From: Domibacillus indicus
GTDB taxonomy: Bacteria > Bacillota > Bacilli > Bacillales > Domibacillaceae
Assembly: GCF_000970685.1 (NCBI RefSeq)
Contig: NZ_LAJB01000007.1
Span: 496,001 to 560,000, forward strand
Direction of reading: 5' to 3'
DNA: 64,000 nt
Each line of letters starts with the position of its first letter. The stretch's first letter is position 1. The translations under genes were made by a program, and so were the position numbers. Shown piece after piece: positions 33,591-42,534 of the stretch. Under the pieces are notes generated by a model, which searched no databases, was not told the DNA's origin, and worked only from the letters and a program-made list of their open reading frames with translations.

Positions 33591-33707
33591 TATGCTCGCT
33601 CCTTTCGAAAAGTAAACACTATAAGATAGTTTTCCTTTCCCTTTAGTCACCCCCTATTAAACTATTTATATTGAAAAAGCATCTTATTACCCAGATGAAT
33701 AGGAAAA

Positions 33708-33729
33708 AGAGCAGCATTTCCGCTGCTCT
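33708..33729 (-). terminator. Terminator after spoVIF
   Basis: AGAGCAGC and GCTGCTCT form a stem with a 6-nt loop, and the minus strand runs on into T residues. Confidence 0.8.
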
Positions 33730-33738
33730 CCCATAGGC

Positions 33739-33990
33739 TTATTTCATCATTTTGGTAATCGCGTTCATGTCGAGCTTCTTGCCGTCTTTTAAAATAGTCC
33801 GGACAATTTCGTCTTCTACCTGCTTCGGCACTTTTTTTCCGGCAAGACTGGCAGTTTGCGCGACAACCGCTCGAATGGTGCGTTCATCACTGAAGTCTGC
33901 GTACTGAAGTGAGTCGACGAGCGCAAAGATATCAGACATGCGCACGCCGGTTTTTTTCTCAATGCTGCCAAAAAACTTTTCGTTCATCAA
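33739..33990 (-). CDS. spoVIF: Sporulation-specific protein SpoVIF (YjcC)
   Basis: This 83-residue protein has the YjcC/SpoVIF pattern: FFGSIEKKTGVRMSDIFALV at the front and the conserved end DGKKLDMNAITKMM. In B. subtilis it is a mother-cell protein needed late in sporulation for proper assembly of GerE-dependent coat layers. Position near other coat genes agrees. Confidence 0.9.
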   Translation of the reverse strand: MMNEKFFGSIEKKTGVRMSDIFALVDSLQYADFSDERTIRAVVAQTASLAGKKVPKQVEDEIVRTILKDGKKLDMNAITKMMK

Positions 33991-34010
33991 CTGCTCCCCC
34001 TCACTTCAGA

Positions 34011-34124
34011 TCAATAAAAGCTTGCCCCAACGATGATGAGCAAAATGAATAAAACAACAATCAAAACAAACGTGCTTGTGCCGCCATAGCCGCCGCCATA
34101 ACCGCCGCATCCATACATACCCAT
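34011..34124 (-). CDS. YjcZ family small membrane sporulation protein
   Basis: This 37-residue peptide starts MGMYGCGGYGGGYGG and continues into one membrane segment TFVLIVVLFILLIIVGASFY, the signature of the YjcZ/YczN family of tiny sporulation proteins. GGAGG precedes the ATG. The open frame extends far upstream but without a ribosome-binding site, so the short form is annotated. Confidence 0.88.
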   Translation of the reverse strand: MGMYGCGGYGGGYGGTSTFVLIVVLFILLIIVGASFY

Positions 34125-34191
34125 GACGCCTTCCTCCTTTCGCTGTTCTCTTCTTATCATATGAAGCAGCGAAAAAAAGGGATGGGCGGGC

Positions 34192-34548
34192 TCACCCTTT
34201 TGGCTTAAAAAAAAGGGCGCCGATAAAACCAAAAACAATTGCAGCAGAAATCCCGGCACTGGTTACTTCAAACATGCCGGTTAACACACCAACGACTCCA
34301 TGCTTTTCCGCTTCCTGCATCGCACCTGACACAAGTGCATTTCCAAAGCTTGTAATAGGGATTGTAGCTCCAGCTCCTGCAAAATTAATAAGCGGCTCAT
34401 ATAAATCGAATCCAGCCAAAATCGCTCCTGCTGACACAAGAATTGAAAGTGTGTGTCCCGGTGTCAAGCGGCCGACATCCATCATAAGCTGACCAATGAC
34501 ACAAATAAGCCCTCCGATAACAAATGCCCAGAAAAACATTGCAATCAT
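34192..34548 (-). CDS. spoVAE: SpoVAE (SpoVAEb)-like spore membrane protein
   Basis: This 118-residue protein has three or four membrane segments and the conserved stretch GAGATIPITSFGNALVSGAM. SpoVA proteins form the channel that moves dipicolinic acid into the forespore and out at germination. Here the gene stands alone; spoVAC and spoVAD are not adjacent, unlike the usual operon. GGAAGAG precedes the ATG. It is followed closely by the YjcZ-type gene. Confidence 0.88.
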   Translation of the reverse strand: MIAMFFWAFVIGGLICVIGQLMMDVGRLTPGHTLSILVSAGAILAGFDLYEPLINFAGAGATIPITSFGNALVSGAMQEAEKHGVVGVLTGMFEVTSAGISAAIVFGFIGALFFKPKG

Positions 34549-34565
34549 TTGTCTCTTCCTTTCCT

Positions 34566-35015
34566 TTATGCCATTTCTTTTTTTAATTTAATGATTTCTG
34601 AAAGTCTCTTATCCGCTTCTTTTTCATTCATGTGGCCTGCTTCCATATCTTCTTTCAATCGTACAGCTTCAAGAAATATTTTATAGTCGCTTGAAACGAC
34701 AATTTCAACTTTTTCCTCTTTCGCCATTTTTTCAATATGCTTTTTAAGCTTTTTTTCAATAGAAGTCATTTGAAACCGATCAAGGTGGCGTACCTTATAA
34801 GCGACAAGGAGCTGATCTTTTCCTTTCACAACAGCTGTATCATAAATTTCCTCGAACGAGTCTGCTTCTTTTTTCACGTTATCCGCCAGGCTGTCATGAT
34901 GACCGTCCAGCTGCACGGCGTTCGGATTAGCCGTCTCAATCATGACAGTTCCATCATGCTCCTGTCCGCATCCTGCCAATAAACAGGCCAAAAAAACTCC
35001 TGCTGCTTTTTTCAT
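34566..35015 (-). CDS. YhcN/YlaJ family sporulation lipoprotein
   Basis: This 149-residue lipoprotein starts MKKAAGVFLACLLAGCGQ, with lipobox LAGC. The mature part contains DQLLVAYKVRHLDRFQMTSI and a lysine-rich amphipathic region, the pattern of the YhcN/YlaJ spore lipoproteins found in the inner spore membrane. An ATG 19 codons upstream is open, but GGAGGTG before 35015 and the clean signal peptide decide the start. It precedes the spoVAE-like gene by 17 bp. Confidence 0.8.
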   Translation of the reverse strand: MKKAAGVFLACLLAGCGQEHDGTVMIETANPNAVQLDGHHDSLADNVKKEADSFEEIYDTAVVKGKDQLLVAYKVRHLDRFQMTSIEKKLKKHIEKMAKEEKVEIVVSSDYKIFLEAVRLKEDMEAGHMNEKEADKRLSEIIKLKKEMA

Positions 35016-35147
35016 GCCCGCACCTCCATTTTCGATCAGTATGTGCAAAAGCAAAAAAAAAATTCCGTTCATGCCGGCAATTGTCCATGCCTTTTTGAAC
35101 GAAATTCATATTGTATTATTGTACCGAATTTAAAGGAGGAGTGCCCA

Positions 35148-35657
35148 ATGGGATGCCAAAAGCATCGCGACGATAACGTTCTTGCTTCGGAAAGCTGTGT
35201 TTGTGAAGTCGTTCGTGCGATCCGTGATATTCAGGATGCACGGCAGGAAGACGACTGCGTAGACTGCAAAGACTGCTTTGCCGAACCTCTTGGCGATTTA
35301 GATGGACCGCGCCGCCGCAACGCTGATACACGGGTCTTTACATTGACAACCAAAAAAGGAAAGCCATTTTTCGCTTTCTTCAATCCCGATGAAGTAGATT
35401 GTTGTGATTCCGGCTGTGTTTCTATCTTCTTCCGCGTAGAAGAAGTATACGACAGCTGCTGTGCGCGTCTGCGCGTATTAGTGCCGCTTGATGATGAACG
35501 GGACCCGGTGGATCTTGCTTGTGACGAAGGCATTAGCTTAAAGCAAGTATGCCAGGTAGAAAACTTCCAGAAAACACGCAGCTGTATCACAGTTGATTTA
35601 AATGAATTTATTGCTGTGCAGTGCATCAAAGACGTTGACCTTGATGTGTGCCGTTAA
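35148..35657 (+). CDS. Spore coat protein of the CotY/CotZ (ExsY) family
   Basis: This 169-residue cysteine-rich protein has CVCEVVRAIRDIQDARQ, DDCVDCKDCFAEP, a central beta-rich region with DCCDSGCVSIFF, and CITVDLNEFIAVQCIKDVDL near the end. About 15 cysteines fit disulfide cross-linked crust/outer-coat lattices. It lies next to cotO as cotZ does in B. subtilis. AAAGGAGG precedes the ATG. Whether it is CotY or CotZ cannot be decided. Confidence 0.9.
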   Translation: MGCQKHRDDNVLASESCVCEVVRAIRDIQDARQEDDCVDCKDCFAEPLGDLDGPRRRNADTRVFTLTTKKGKPFFAFFNPDEVDCCDSGCVSIFFRVEEVYDSCCARLRVLVPLDDERDPVDLACDEGISLKQVCQVENFQKTRSCITVDLNEFIAVQCIKDVDLDVCR

Positions 35658-35661
35658 ATTG

Positions 35662-35690
35662 AACCGCCTCACTAAGAGGGGCGGTTTTTT
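35662..35690 (+). terminator. Terminator between the cotY/Z gene and cotO
   Basis: AACCGCCTC pairs with GAGGGGCGGTT (two-base bulge) followed by T residues on the plus strand. It overlaps the end of the convergent cotO gene by two bases. Confidence 0.8.
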
Positions 35691-36063
35691 ATGTTCCAGC
35701 AAGGCGAATATGCAGAATCTCAGCGATGGCCAGCTGAACAAGCTCCCCGCTTTTTTCATCTAACACCCATACGTGTGCATCATCGAACTTTTCAATCCTG
35801 CCGCGGACGCTTCCTTCTCTCCACTCAAAGCGGCACGGAACCGGAATGCGTCTCCTCGCCAGATAAATAACTTTTTCAGTCGTGTCCATTTCGCGAAAAG
35901 GCTTCAGCCGGCTTCCTTCCGAAGCAGGCTCTTCTTTTTTTGCTTCATCCAGGCTCACCGGCGGCTCATCTGTGCTTGCTTTTACAACTTTCTGCATAAC
36001 CGGCTGCACAGGCTGCAATTGTGGCTGTCCAATATAAAGCAATGGACCGGATGTTTTCTTCAT
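35689..36063 (-). CDS. cotO: Spore coat protein CotO
   Basis: At 124 residues it is shorter than B. subtilis CotO (about 225). The conserved C-terminal domain is present: EMDTTEKVIYLARRRIPVPCRFEW, then VRGRIEKFDDAHVWV. The front is proline/glutamine-rich, LLYIGQPQLQPVQPVMQ. CotO is an outer-coat morphogenetic protein. Its position between the cotY/Z gene and fabI agrees with B. subtilis. Confidence 0.87.
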   Translation of the reverse strand: MKKTSGPLLYIGQPQLQPVQPVMQKVVKASTDEPPVSLDEAKKEEPASEGSRLKPFREMDTTEKVIYLARRRIPVPCRFEWREGSVRGRIEKFDDAHVWVLDEKSGELVQLAIAEILHIRLAGT

Positions 36064-36100
36064 GATAGATGCACCTCCGCTTTTCGTCCATTATATGCAA

Positions 36101-36128
36101 AAAAACTGTCCATTATGGACAGTTTTTT
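36101..36128 (-). terminator. Bidirectional terminator after fabI
   Basis: AAAAACTGTCCAT and ATGGACAGTTTTTT form a 12-13-bp stem with almost no loop and T-runs on both strands. Confidence 0.8.
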
Positions 36129-36132
36129 AAAA

Positions 36133-36912
36133 TTAGTTCCCTGTAATGTGATAGCCCGAGTCAACATGAATGTTTTCACCGGTAATGCCGCGGGACATAT
36201 TGCTGAAAAGGAAAACAGCTGTGTCGCCGACTTCTTCCTGTGTAGTTGTGCGGCGAAGCGGTGCCCGCTCTTCAATTTGTGACAGCATATCGTTAAAGTC
36301 GCTGATTCCTTTTGCAGCCAGTGTACGGATTGGTCCGGCGGAAATAGAGTTCACCCGGATACCGTCCTTGCCAAGATCCGCTGCAAGATAGCGCACGCTT
36401 GCATCAAGAGACGCTTTTGCCACGCCCATTACGTTATAGTTTGTAATTACACGTTCGCCACCTAAATATGTCATTGTGACGATGCTGCCGCCTTCCGTCA
36501 TCAGCGGCTTTGCATACTTGGCAACGGCTGTCAGCGAATAAGCACTGATATTATGGGCAAGCAGAAAGCCGTCGCGGGATGTATCGACAAATTCCCCGTC
36601 CAAGTCTTCTTTATTTGCAAATGCGATGCAATGAGCAAGGCCATGGATAGTTCCAGCTTTTTCTTTAATTGCTTCAAAACATTGTTCAATCGCACTGTCA
36701 TCTGTTACATCGCATGATAAAATGAACGGATCGTTTTGATTTTGAAGCGTCGCTGCCAGGTCACGGACATTTTTCTCAAGACGCTCGCCTGCATATGTAA
36801 AAATAAGGCTTGCTCCTGCCGCATCCAGTGAACGGGCGATTCCCCACGCAATACTGCGTTTATTCGCAACACCCATTACGACAAATGTTTTTCCTTCAAG
36901 TGAAAATGACAT
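36133..36912 (-). CDS. fabI: Enoyl-[acyl-carrier-protein] reductase (NADH) FabI
   Basis: This 259-residue short-chain dehydrogenase carries out the last step of each fatty-acid elongation cycle. Visible are the cofactor segment GVANKRSIAWGIARSL, HCIAFANKEDLDGEFVDTSR, and the catalytic Tyr-x6-Lys as YNVMGVAKASL. The start at 36912 (MSFSLEGKTFVVMG) follows GGAGGAAC; a frame open 24 codons upstream lacks a ribosome-binding site. A FapR operator precedes it. Confidence 0.95.
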   Translation of the reverse strand: MSFSLEGKTFVVMGVANKRSIAWGIARSLDAAGASLIFTYAGERLEKNVRDLAATLQNQNDPFILSCDVTDDSAIEQCFEAIKEKAGTIHGLAHCIAFANKEDLDGEFVDTSRDGFLLAHNISAYSLTAVAKYAKPLMTEGGSIVTMTYLGGERVITNYNVMGVAKASLDASVRYLAADLGKDGIRVNSISAGPIRTLAAKGISDFNDMLSQIEERAPLRRTTTQEEVGDTAVFLFSNMSRGITGENIHVDSGYHITGN

Positions 36913-36939
36913 ATATCCGTTCCTCCATTTATACAAGTT

Positions 36940-36958
36940 ATTAGTACCTAGTGTTAAT
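36940..36958. promoter_or_regulatory. FapR operator of fabI
   Basis: ATTAGTACCTAGTGTTAAT fits the FapR palindrome (TTAGTACCTxxTCTTAAT) with one clear deviation and lies just upstream of fabI. FapR represses fatty-acid genes until malonyl-CoA accumulates. Confidence 0.88.
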
Positions 36959-37074
36959 ATTATCATGTATGAAAAAAAAATCAACGGATATTGTACCGGC
37001 TTTTGCCTTACTTTTAAATTTCCCCCAAACCGCTTATACTAATGCAGTAGACAAAATGAATAAGGAGCGATTGA

Positions 37075-37812
37075 ATGAAGCTGGATATTATCGGAGATGT
37101 GCACGGCTGTTTCGATGAGTTTCGCACGCTCACACATACACTTGGATATAGGTGGGACGAAGGCATTCCTATCCATCCTGATGGCCGAAACTTAGCATTT
37201 GTCGGTGATTTAACCGACCGCGGTCCTGATTCTGTCCGTGTAATGGACATGGTCTGCCGGCTTTTTGAAGAGCAGGGGGCGCTCTATGTTCCCGGAAATC
37301 ACTGCAATAAGCTGTATCGGTATTTTCTTGGAAACAATGTACAGAAAACGCATGGTCTGGAAACAACCGTGGCAGAGCTTGATTCAATGCCTGCCGATGA
37401 ATACCGCCTGCTCAGAAAACGTTTTTTATCTATGTATGAAGACTCGCCGCTTTATCAAGTGCTTGATCATGATAAACTAGTAATCGCCCACGCCGGTATT
37501 CGCGCCGATTATATCGGCCGCGCGGACTCCCGGGTAAAAACGTTTGTGCTGTATGGAGATATTACCGGCGAAAAGCACCCTGACGGCTCTCCTGTCCGGC
37601 GCGACTGGGCAAAGAAATACAAAGGGGATGCTTATATTGTATATGGCCACACTCCCGTTAAGGAGCCTCGCAAAGTCGGGAAAACGATCAACATCGACAC
37701 AGGCTGTGTTTTTGGCGGCAAATTAACCGGCTTTCGCTGGCCGGAATGCGAAACTGTGTCGGCAGAGTCCAAGCAGCCTTTTGTCCCGGAGAAATTTCGT
37801 TCAATTGAATAA
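37075..37812 (+). CDS. prpE: Bis(5'-nucleosyl)-tetraphosphatase PrpE
   Basis: This 245-residue calcineurin-type metallophosphatase contains [15 protein letters not shown] and GNHCNK, the PPP-family motifs, and VYGHTPV near the end. B. subtilis PrpE (244 residues) is an asymmetrical Ap4A hydrolase that also affects spore germination. AAGGAGCGATTGA precedes the ATG. It is divergent from fabI. Confidence 0.92.
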   Translation: MKLDIIGDVHGCFDEFRTLTHTLGYRWDEGIPIHPDGRNLAFVGDLTDRGPDSVRVMDMVCRLFEEQGALYVPGNHCNKLYRYFLGNNVQKTHGLETTVAELDSMPADEYRLLRKRFLSMYEDSPLYQVLDHDKLVIAHAGIRADYIGRADSRVKTFVLYGDITGEKHPDGSPVRRDWAKKYKGDAYIVYGHTPVKEPRKVGKTINIDTGCVFGGKLTGFRWPECETVSAESKQPFVPEKFRSIE

Positions 37813-37940
37813 ATACAAGCTGCTCATCAAAAAGGGATGGACCGTGCCCGTCCTGCTCCTCCCCGCATCAATTTTAAAACCCATCACCTCCAGCTGAAAA
37901 AACGCCTGCCTGGGCTCCACACATTCCGGTCTGATAAAAA

Positions 37941-37973
37941 AAGAAGCTTCCAAACTCTGTTTGGAAGCTTCTT
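37941..37973. terminator. Bidirectional terminator between prpE and the pseudouridine synthase gene
   Basis: AAGAAGCTTCCAAAC and GTTTGGAAGCTTCTT form a perfect 15-bp stem with a 3-nt loop, with A/T runs on both sides. Confidence 0.9.
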
Positions 37974-37975
37974 TT

Positions 37976-38881
37976 TTAGTTCATTATCTTTTTCATATCG
38001 TCCGGCACCGGCATAGATATATCAATTGACTCACCTGTCAGCGGATGGCTGAATATAAGCGAACCGCAGTGGAGAGCCTGGCGCCTGATCCGCTTTATAC
38101 TGCCTCCGTATAAGTCATCTCCTGCAAGCGGATGGCCTATATGGGCAAAATGAACACGAATCTGGTGAGTTCGTCCTGTTTCCGGTTTGACTGCCACATG
38201 AGCAAACCCGCCATATTGCTTCACCACCCGATACCCCGTGCGTGCATACTGGCCATCTTCGCATACGGTCCGCTCAATGATACTATCTCTTCGCCGGCCA
38301 ATTGGCGCTTCGATTACTCCGGATTCCGTTTCAAAAATCCCTTCCGCAAGCGCTTCATACTGCCGGAAAACCATTTTTTTCTTTTGTAACTCAGACATTA
38401 GATGATGAACGTGGCGGCTTTTCGCCGCAAGAACAATGCCGGAAGTATCACGGTCAAGCCGGGTTACGATATGGGCGGTTGCCTGAATTTGACGCTCCTC
38501 ATACAGCCAGAGAAGGCCGGCCGCAAGGGAGCCGTCCGGATGTTCACGCGATGGAATCGTGCTCATGCCGGCCGGCTTTGCTGCGGCGATAAGCAGGTCA
38601 TCTTCATACAGCACCGGTAAATCCAGCTGCTCGGCTTTTATTCCGTCTGATGGCTCTTCAGGCGGAAACACCACACGCACCAGATCGCCCGCAGACAGAA
38701 CATAGCGCACGTTTACTTCGCGGCCATTCACTTCAATGAGTCCGCCTGTAAATTTAATATCCGTTAACGCACGTTTTGAAATCGACTTTTCCTGTAAAAA
38801 CGAACGCAGCAGCACACCATCCTGTTCCGCCGTCCAGCGCAGCTCGAACGGCCTGCCCTTAGCTGCTGACAAAAGAATCAT
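37976..38881 (-). CDS. yjbO: RluA family pseudouridine synthase (YjbO)
   Basis: About 301 residues: an N-terminal S4-like domain ([21 protein letters not shown]) and the catalytic domain with [18 protein letters not shown], carrying the catalytic Asp, and [22 protein letters not shown]. It converts uridine to pseudouridine in rRNA or tRNA; the target site is unknown. The ATG at 38881 follows AAAGGG and lies inside the end of the NAD kinase gene (23-bp overlap), so the two are translationally linked. Confidence 0.92.
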   Translation of the reverse strand: MILLSAAKGRPFELRWTAEQDGVLLRSFLQEKSISKRALTDIKFTGGLIEVNGREVNVRYVLSAGDLVRVVFPPEEPSDGIKAEQLDLPVLYEDDLLIAAAKPAGMSTIPSREHPDGSLAAGLLWLYEERQIQATAHIVTRLDRDTSGIVLAAKSRHVHHLMSELQKKKMVFRQYEALAEGIFETESGVIEAPIGRRRDSIIERTVCEDGQYARTGYRVVKQYGGFAHVAVKPETGRTHQIRVHFAHIGHPLAGDDLYGGSIKRIRRQALHCGSLIFSHPLTGESIDISMPVPDDMKKIMN

Positions 38882-39653
38882 GCACCCTTTTCCAAAACGG
38901 GAACGGCCGGAAGCGGGCAAAACGAATTTTTTCCGATGCAACCCGGTACTGGATTGATTTTACATCTTTATGCAGAATAGTTAAGTGATCAATAGTCACT
39001 AAAAAGTCCAGTCGGTTGACCGGCTTCAGCATACACGTATGGTGGGCCGGCAAAATAAGCGGTGAGCCGACTGTCCGGAACACACGGTTATTAATTGAGG
39101 CCATTTCCGCCAGCTGGAGCGCACGAATGGATGGATGCAAAATCGCTCCGCCGAGTGCTTTATTGTAGGCAGTACTCCCGGAAGGAGTCGACACACAAAG
39201 GCCGTCTCCCCGGAAGCGCTCAAACTGCTCACCACGAATTTCCACGTCCATTACAAGCGTGCCATCCACGCTTTTTACCGTCGATTCATTTAATGCCAGA
39301 TAGCGTGTTTCTTTGCCGCCGTCCTGATAGCGGATAATCGCCTCAAGCAGCGGATATTCAATAATCTGGTACGGCGTCCGTGCAATTGCGATCACCAGCT
39401 TTTCAATTTCATCCGGCGTCCAATCTGCATAAAATCCCAGATGACCCGTATGTACTCCGACAAATGCGGTTTTATCAAGACGGCTGCTGTACCGGTGAAA
39501 TGCATATAGCAGTGTGCCGTCTCCCCCAACAGAAATAACGATATCGGGCTCGTTTTCATCATATGTCAGCTTAAAATCCGTCAAATAGTTACGAATTTTA
39601 TGCATTAATGCATTGGACTTGGCGTCCCCTTTTGATGTAATCGCAAATTTCAT
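38859..39653 (-). CDS. nadK: NAD kinase
   Basis: The 264-residue enzyme phosphorylates NAD to NADP. Motifs are [16 protein letters not shown] (GGDG), [15 protein letters not shown], and [20 protein letters not shown] with the NE/D-type segment ALNESTVKS. Length and order equal B. subtilis YjbN (NadF). It overlaps the downstream pseudouridine synthase gene. Confidence 0.95.
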   Translation of the reverse strand: MKFAITSKGDAKSNALMHKIRNYLTDFKLTYDENEPDIVISVGGDGTLLYAFHRYSSRLDKTAFVGVHTGHLGFYADWTPDEIEKLVIAIARTPYQIIEYPLLEAIIRYQDGGKETRYLALNESTVKSVDGTLVMDVEIRGEQFERFRGDGLCVSTPSGSTAYNKALGGAILHPSIRALQLAEMASINNRVFRTVGSPLILPAHHTCMLKPVNRLDFLVTIDHLTILHKDVKSIQYRVASEKIRFARFRPFPFWKRVHDSFVSS

Positions 39654-39679
39654 TCTGCCTCACCCCTGCCGATTATTGG

Positions 39680-40297
39680 TTACTCTTTTTTCTTTGTAAA
39701 AAACAGCTGCGCTTCTTGGATTTCTTCGCGGATTAGCGACATTTCTTCATCAAGCCGAAAAGCCGCTTCTGCCGCGCGCTGAAGCCGTATTTGAATCTCG
39801 TCCGGAAAATCACCATTATATTTATAATTCAGTGAATGCTCAATCGTCGCCCAGAAGTTCATTGCCAGCGTCCGGATTTGAATTTCGGCCAGCAGCTTTT
39901 TTTCTCCATAGATCGTTTGGACAGGATATTCGATAATAACATGATAGGACCGGTAGCCGCTTGGCTTTTTGTAGGAAATATAGTCTTTTTCCTCGATGAT
40001 TTTAAAATCCTTTCGCTTTCGCAAAATCATCACTACATTTTTAATATCATCTACAAATTGGCACATCATGCGCAGACCGGCTATATCCTGCATATCCTGC
40101 TGAATGCGGTCCCTCGGAATCTTTTTCGTCTCCATTTTATCCAGAATGCTTGGCACCGGCTTAACCCGCCCTGTCACAAACTCAATGGGCGAACGATCGT
40201 CTTCAATCGCAAACTGCTTGCGGATGCCGCGCAATTTTACTTTTAACTCCTCGACCGCCTGCTTGTAAGGCGCTAAAAACTCATCCCAGTTGTCCAT
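39680..40297 (-). CDS. yjbM: Small alarmone synthetase SasB/RelQ (YjbM)
   Basis: This 205-residue RelA/SpoT synthetase-only protein has YKQAVEELKVKLRGIRKQF, the substrate loop GRVKPVPSILDKM, DIAGLRMMCQFVDDI, YRSYHVIIEYPVQT and EIQIRTLAMNFWATIEHSLNY. It makes (p)ppGpp from GDP/GTP and ATP and has no hydrolase domain. The ATG at 40297 follows GGAGGG. It sits between yjbL-like and nadK genes as in B. subtilis. Confidence 0.95.
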   Translation of the reverse strand: MDNWDEFLAPYKQAVEELKVKLRGIRKQFAIEDDRSPIEFVTGRVKPVPSILDKMETKKIPRDRIQQDMQDIAGLRMMCQFVDDIKNVVMILRKRKDFKIIEEKDYISYKKPSGYRSYHVIIEYPVQTIYGEKKLLAEIQIRTLAMNFWATIEHSLNYKYNGDFPDEIQIRLQRAAEAAFRLDEEMSLIREEIQEAQLFFTKKKE

Positions 40298-40308
40298 TAT
40301 ACCCTCCA

Positions 40309-40689
40309 TCAGCGCTGTTCGGCGAAAAAAACGTGCTCGACTTTCTGTACCATTTCCTCGCCATAATTGCTGTTCCCCTCAATATTGACGATCAGGTCAT
40401 TCAATTCTTCGTGAAATGACACAAGCGCAAATGTGCCATCTGTCCCGACGGCTTCAACCGGATGGCTGCCATCCAGTGCCCTTTTAACTTCATCCCATGT
40501 GCTCTCATGCACATACAGATACACATAACCTGCCTCTGCTTCCGCTAAATAAATAAAAGCCGCAGCATCTGAATCGGTAATTACTTGATTTACCGGCTTT
40601 AGATGCGTCACTTCTACGTTTTCTTCAGATAACAGGCGAAGCGTATTATCCGCCCACTCTGTTTTGGTAAAATGCCATTTCGTTCTCAT
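40309..40689 (-). CDS. yjbL: YjbL-like conserved protein
   Basis: This 126-residue cytoplasmic protein of unknown function starts MRTKWHFTKTEWADNTLRLL. AAAGGAG precedes the ATG at 40689. Assignment as YjbL rests mainly on gene order (between yjbK and yjbM) and size, with no catalytic motif visible. It lies 11 bp before yjbM. Confidence 0.7.
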   Translation of the reverse strand: MRTKWHFTKTEWADNTLRLLSEENVEVTHLKPVNQVITDSDAAAFIYLAEAEAGYVYLYVHESTWDEVKRALDGSHPVEAVGTDGTFALVSFHEELNDLIVNIEGNSNYGEEMVQKVEHVFFAEQR

Positions 40690-40820
40690 TATCAACTTCT
40701 CCTTTACAACAACCGTTCATTTAAAACTTCGTAAACATTTTATCACATTTTCCTCTTTCAAACACGGATCGAACAGGATACAATAAGAGAAGATTACTAT
40801 TGGAAAAATGAGGCGGAAAA

Positions 40821-41393
40821 ATGAACGAAGAGATTGAAATTGAATTTAAATGTGTCGTTACGAAAGCACAGTTTGATGAGCTTGCAGCAGCTTTTGAACC
40901 GGGTCCTTTCCAAGTCCAGCACAACCATTATTTTGATACGCCGGATTTTTCCTTAAAAGACGCCGGGTGCGCTCTGCGCATTCGCGAAAAAAACGGCCGG
41001 GCGGAAATGACGCTGAAAGAGCCGGCCGACACGGGTCTGCTTGAATCAACGGTACCGCTGGCATCAGCTGAAGCAGAGGCCTCATTAAATGGCAGGCTGC
41101 CGGTTAATGATGTAATAAAACGTGCTGCTAAACGTGCCGGCACGGCAGAATTTGTTCATTTTGGCACGCTCTCAACTTCCCGCGCAGAAATCATTTATCA
41201 AGATGGACTGCTCGTCTTTGATCATAGCACGTACCTTGGACAGGAAGATTATGAGATTGAGTATGAAGCGAAAAATGTCTCCGGAGAAAAAGTATTTCAC
41301 CAGCTTTTAGCGAAACATGGCATTGACTATATACCGGCTGTCAATAAAATCCGCCGCTTTTATAATGCACTTACACAACATGGAGGAAACTAA
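40821..41393 (+). CDS. yjbK: CYTH domain triphosphate-binding protein (YjbK)
   Basis: This 190-residue tunnel-fold protein has the CYTH signature EIEIEFK at the N-terminus (ExExK), HYFDTPDFSLKDAGCALRIRE, EMTLKEP and YEIEYEA later. The family hydrolyses inorganic or organic triphosphates with a divalent metal. GAGGCGG precedes the ATG. It heads the rightward yjbK-yjbJ unit. Confidence 0.92.
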   Translation: MNEEIEIEFKCVVTKAQFDELAAAFEPGPFQVQHNHYFDTPDFSLKDAGCALRIREKNGRAEMTLKEPADTGLLESTVPLASAEAEASLNGRLPVNDVIKRAAKRAGTAEFVHFGTLSTSRAEIIYQDGLLVFDHSTYLGQEDYEIEYEAKNVSGEKVFHQLLAKHGIDYIPAVNKIRRFYNALTQHGGN

Positions 41394-41398
41394 CTAAC

Positions 41399-42016
41399 GT
41401 GGATACAAACTTTTTTAACACCATGATTAATACAACTGTCGCCAAAGCCGCCGGAACCGGGACATCCTTGCTTTCATCTTCCTCTTCAGCGAGCACGAAT
41501 AATGTATTCGGCTCTATTTTGCAGCAGGCACTTATGCAGGGGCTTGAAATTGTGCAGGCAGGCGCATCTGCAGTTTCTACTGCAGCCGCCCAGCCCGCTC
41601 TTTATACAAAAGCGGGGGCTGACCTTTTGTCCGCGCCAAAAACGGATTTCGACGACATTATCTCCCGCGCGGCTGAAAAATACAATGTTCCTAAAAAACT
41701 GATTCAGTCCGTTATCAAGCAGGAATCAAATTTTAATCCAAATGCAGTCAGCTACGCAGGCGCATCCGGCTTGATGCAATTAATGCCCGGCACAGCCAGC
41801 TACCTGGGTGTAAAGAATTCAGCCGATCCAGAACAGAATGTTTTTGGCGGAACGAAATATTTACGCCAGATGCTTGATATGTTTGACGGGGACATTTCGC
41901 TCGCGCTCGCCGCATATAATGCAGGGCCGGGCAATGTAAAAAAGTACGGCGGCATCCCGCCTTTTAATGAAACACAGAATTATGTAAAAAAAGTAACCGG
42001 CTACTACAATGCGTAG
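41399..42016 (+). CDS. yjbJ: Lytic transglycosylase, YjbJ/CwlQ-like (SLT domain)
   Basis: This 205-residue protein has a C-terminal SLT domain: VIKQESNFNPNAVSYAGASG with the catalytic Glu, LMQLMPGTASYLGV, FGGTKYLRQML and LALAAYNAGPGNVKKYGG. The N-terminal 80 residues are a Ser/Ala-rich spacer. It cleaves peptidoglycan glycan strands. No clear signal peptide is seen. The GTG start follows GGAGG and lies 5 bp after yjbK. Confidence 0.92.
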   Translation: MDTNFFNTMINTTVAKAAGTGTSLLSSSSSASTNNVFGSILQQALMQGLEIVQAGASAVSTAAAQPALYTKAGADLLSAPKTDFDDIISRAAEKYNVPKKLIQSVIKQESNFNPNAVSYAGASGLMQLMPGTASYLGVKNSADPEQNVFGGTKYLRQMLDMFDGDISLALAAYNAGPGNVKKYGGIPPFNETQNYVKKVTGYYNA

Positions 42017-42029
42017 GGCCGGTTTTTTT
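41995..42029 (+). terminator. Terminator overlapping the yjbJ stop
   Basis: AACCGGC, inside the last codons, pairs with GCCGGTT after the stop, followed by T residues. Confidence 0.75.
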
Positions 42030-42135
42030 GTAAAAAAAAATCACCCTGCAGGCATACCTTCAATCCTATCATTTGTTTTATGCTGAAAGCCTTGTTAAAA
42101 TAAAAGTACATTACGAGGAAAAAGGAGTCACATTT

Positions 42136-42534
42136 ATGGCCGAGCAATCCAATGTTCCATACGATATCATTGGCGAAAAACAGCTTTCTGAGCTGGTTGA
42201 CATTTTTTACAGCCGCGTTTCGCAGCATCCGGATCTTGCGCCGATTTTTCCCAATGATTTAACCGAAACGGCCCGAAAACAAAAACAGTTTTTAACTCAA
42301 TTTTTAGGTGGACCTTCTTTATATACAGATGAACACGGGCACCCGATGCTCCGGGCACGCCATATGCCTTTTCCAATCACACCTGCACGCGCAGCCGCCT
42401 GGCTTTCGTGTATGGAAGCGGCAATGGATGATGTGCACTTAACCGGTGAATTGCGTGCTTTCTTTTTTGAACGACTTAAACAAACGGCCTTCCATATGGT
42501 AAACCGGCCGGATGATAAGGGTGATGTTCTGTGA
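42136..42534 (+). CDS. yjbI: Group II truncated haemoglobin (YjbI)
   Basis: This 132-residue globin has Tyr in the DIFYSRVSQHPDLAPIFP segment (B10 region), LGGPSLYTDEHGHPMLRARHMPFPI with the proximal His, and WLSCMEAAMDD (WxxxM of group II). AAAGGAG before 42136 selects this start. In B. subtilis YjbI binds heme and oxygen and acts with the SpxH neighbour in thiol stress. Its stop overlaps the spxH start (GTGA), implying coupling. Confidence 0.93.
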   Translation: MAEQSNVPYDIIGEKQLSELVDIFYSRVSQHPDLAPIFPNDLTETARKQKQFLTQFLGGPSLYTDEHGHPMLRARHMPFPITPARAAAWLSCMEAAMDDVHLTGELRAFFFERLKQTAFHMVNRPDDKGDVL

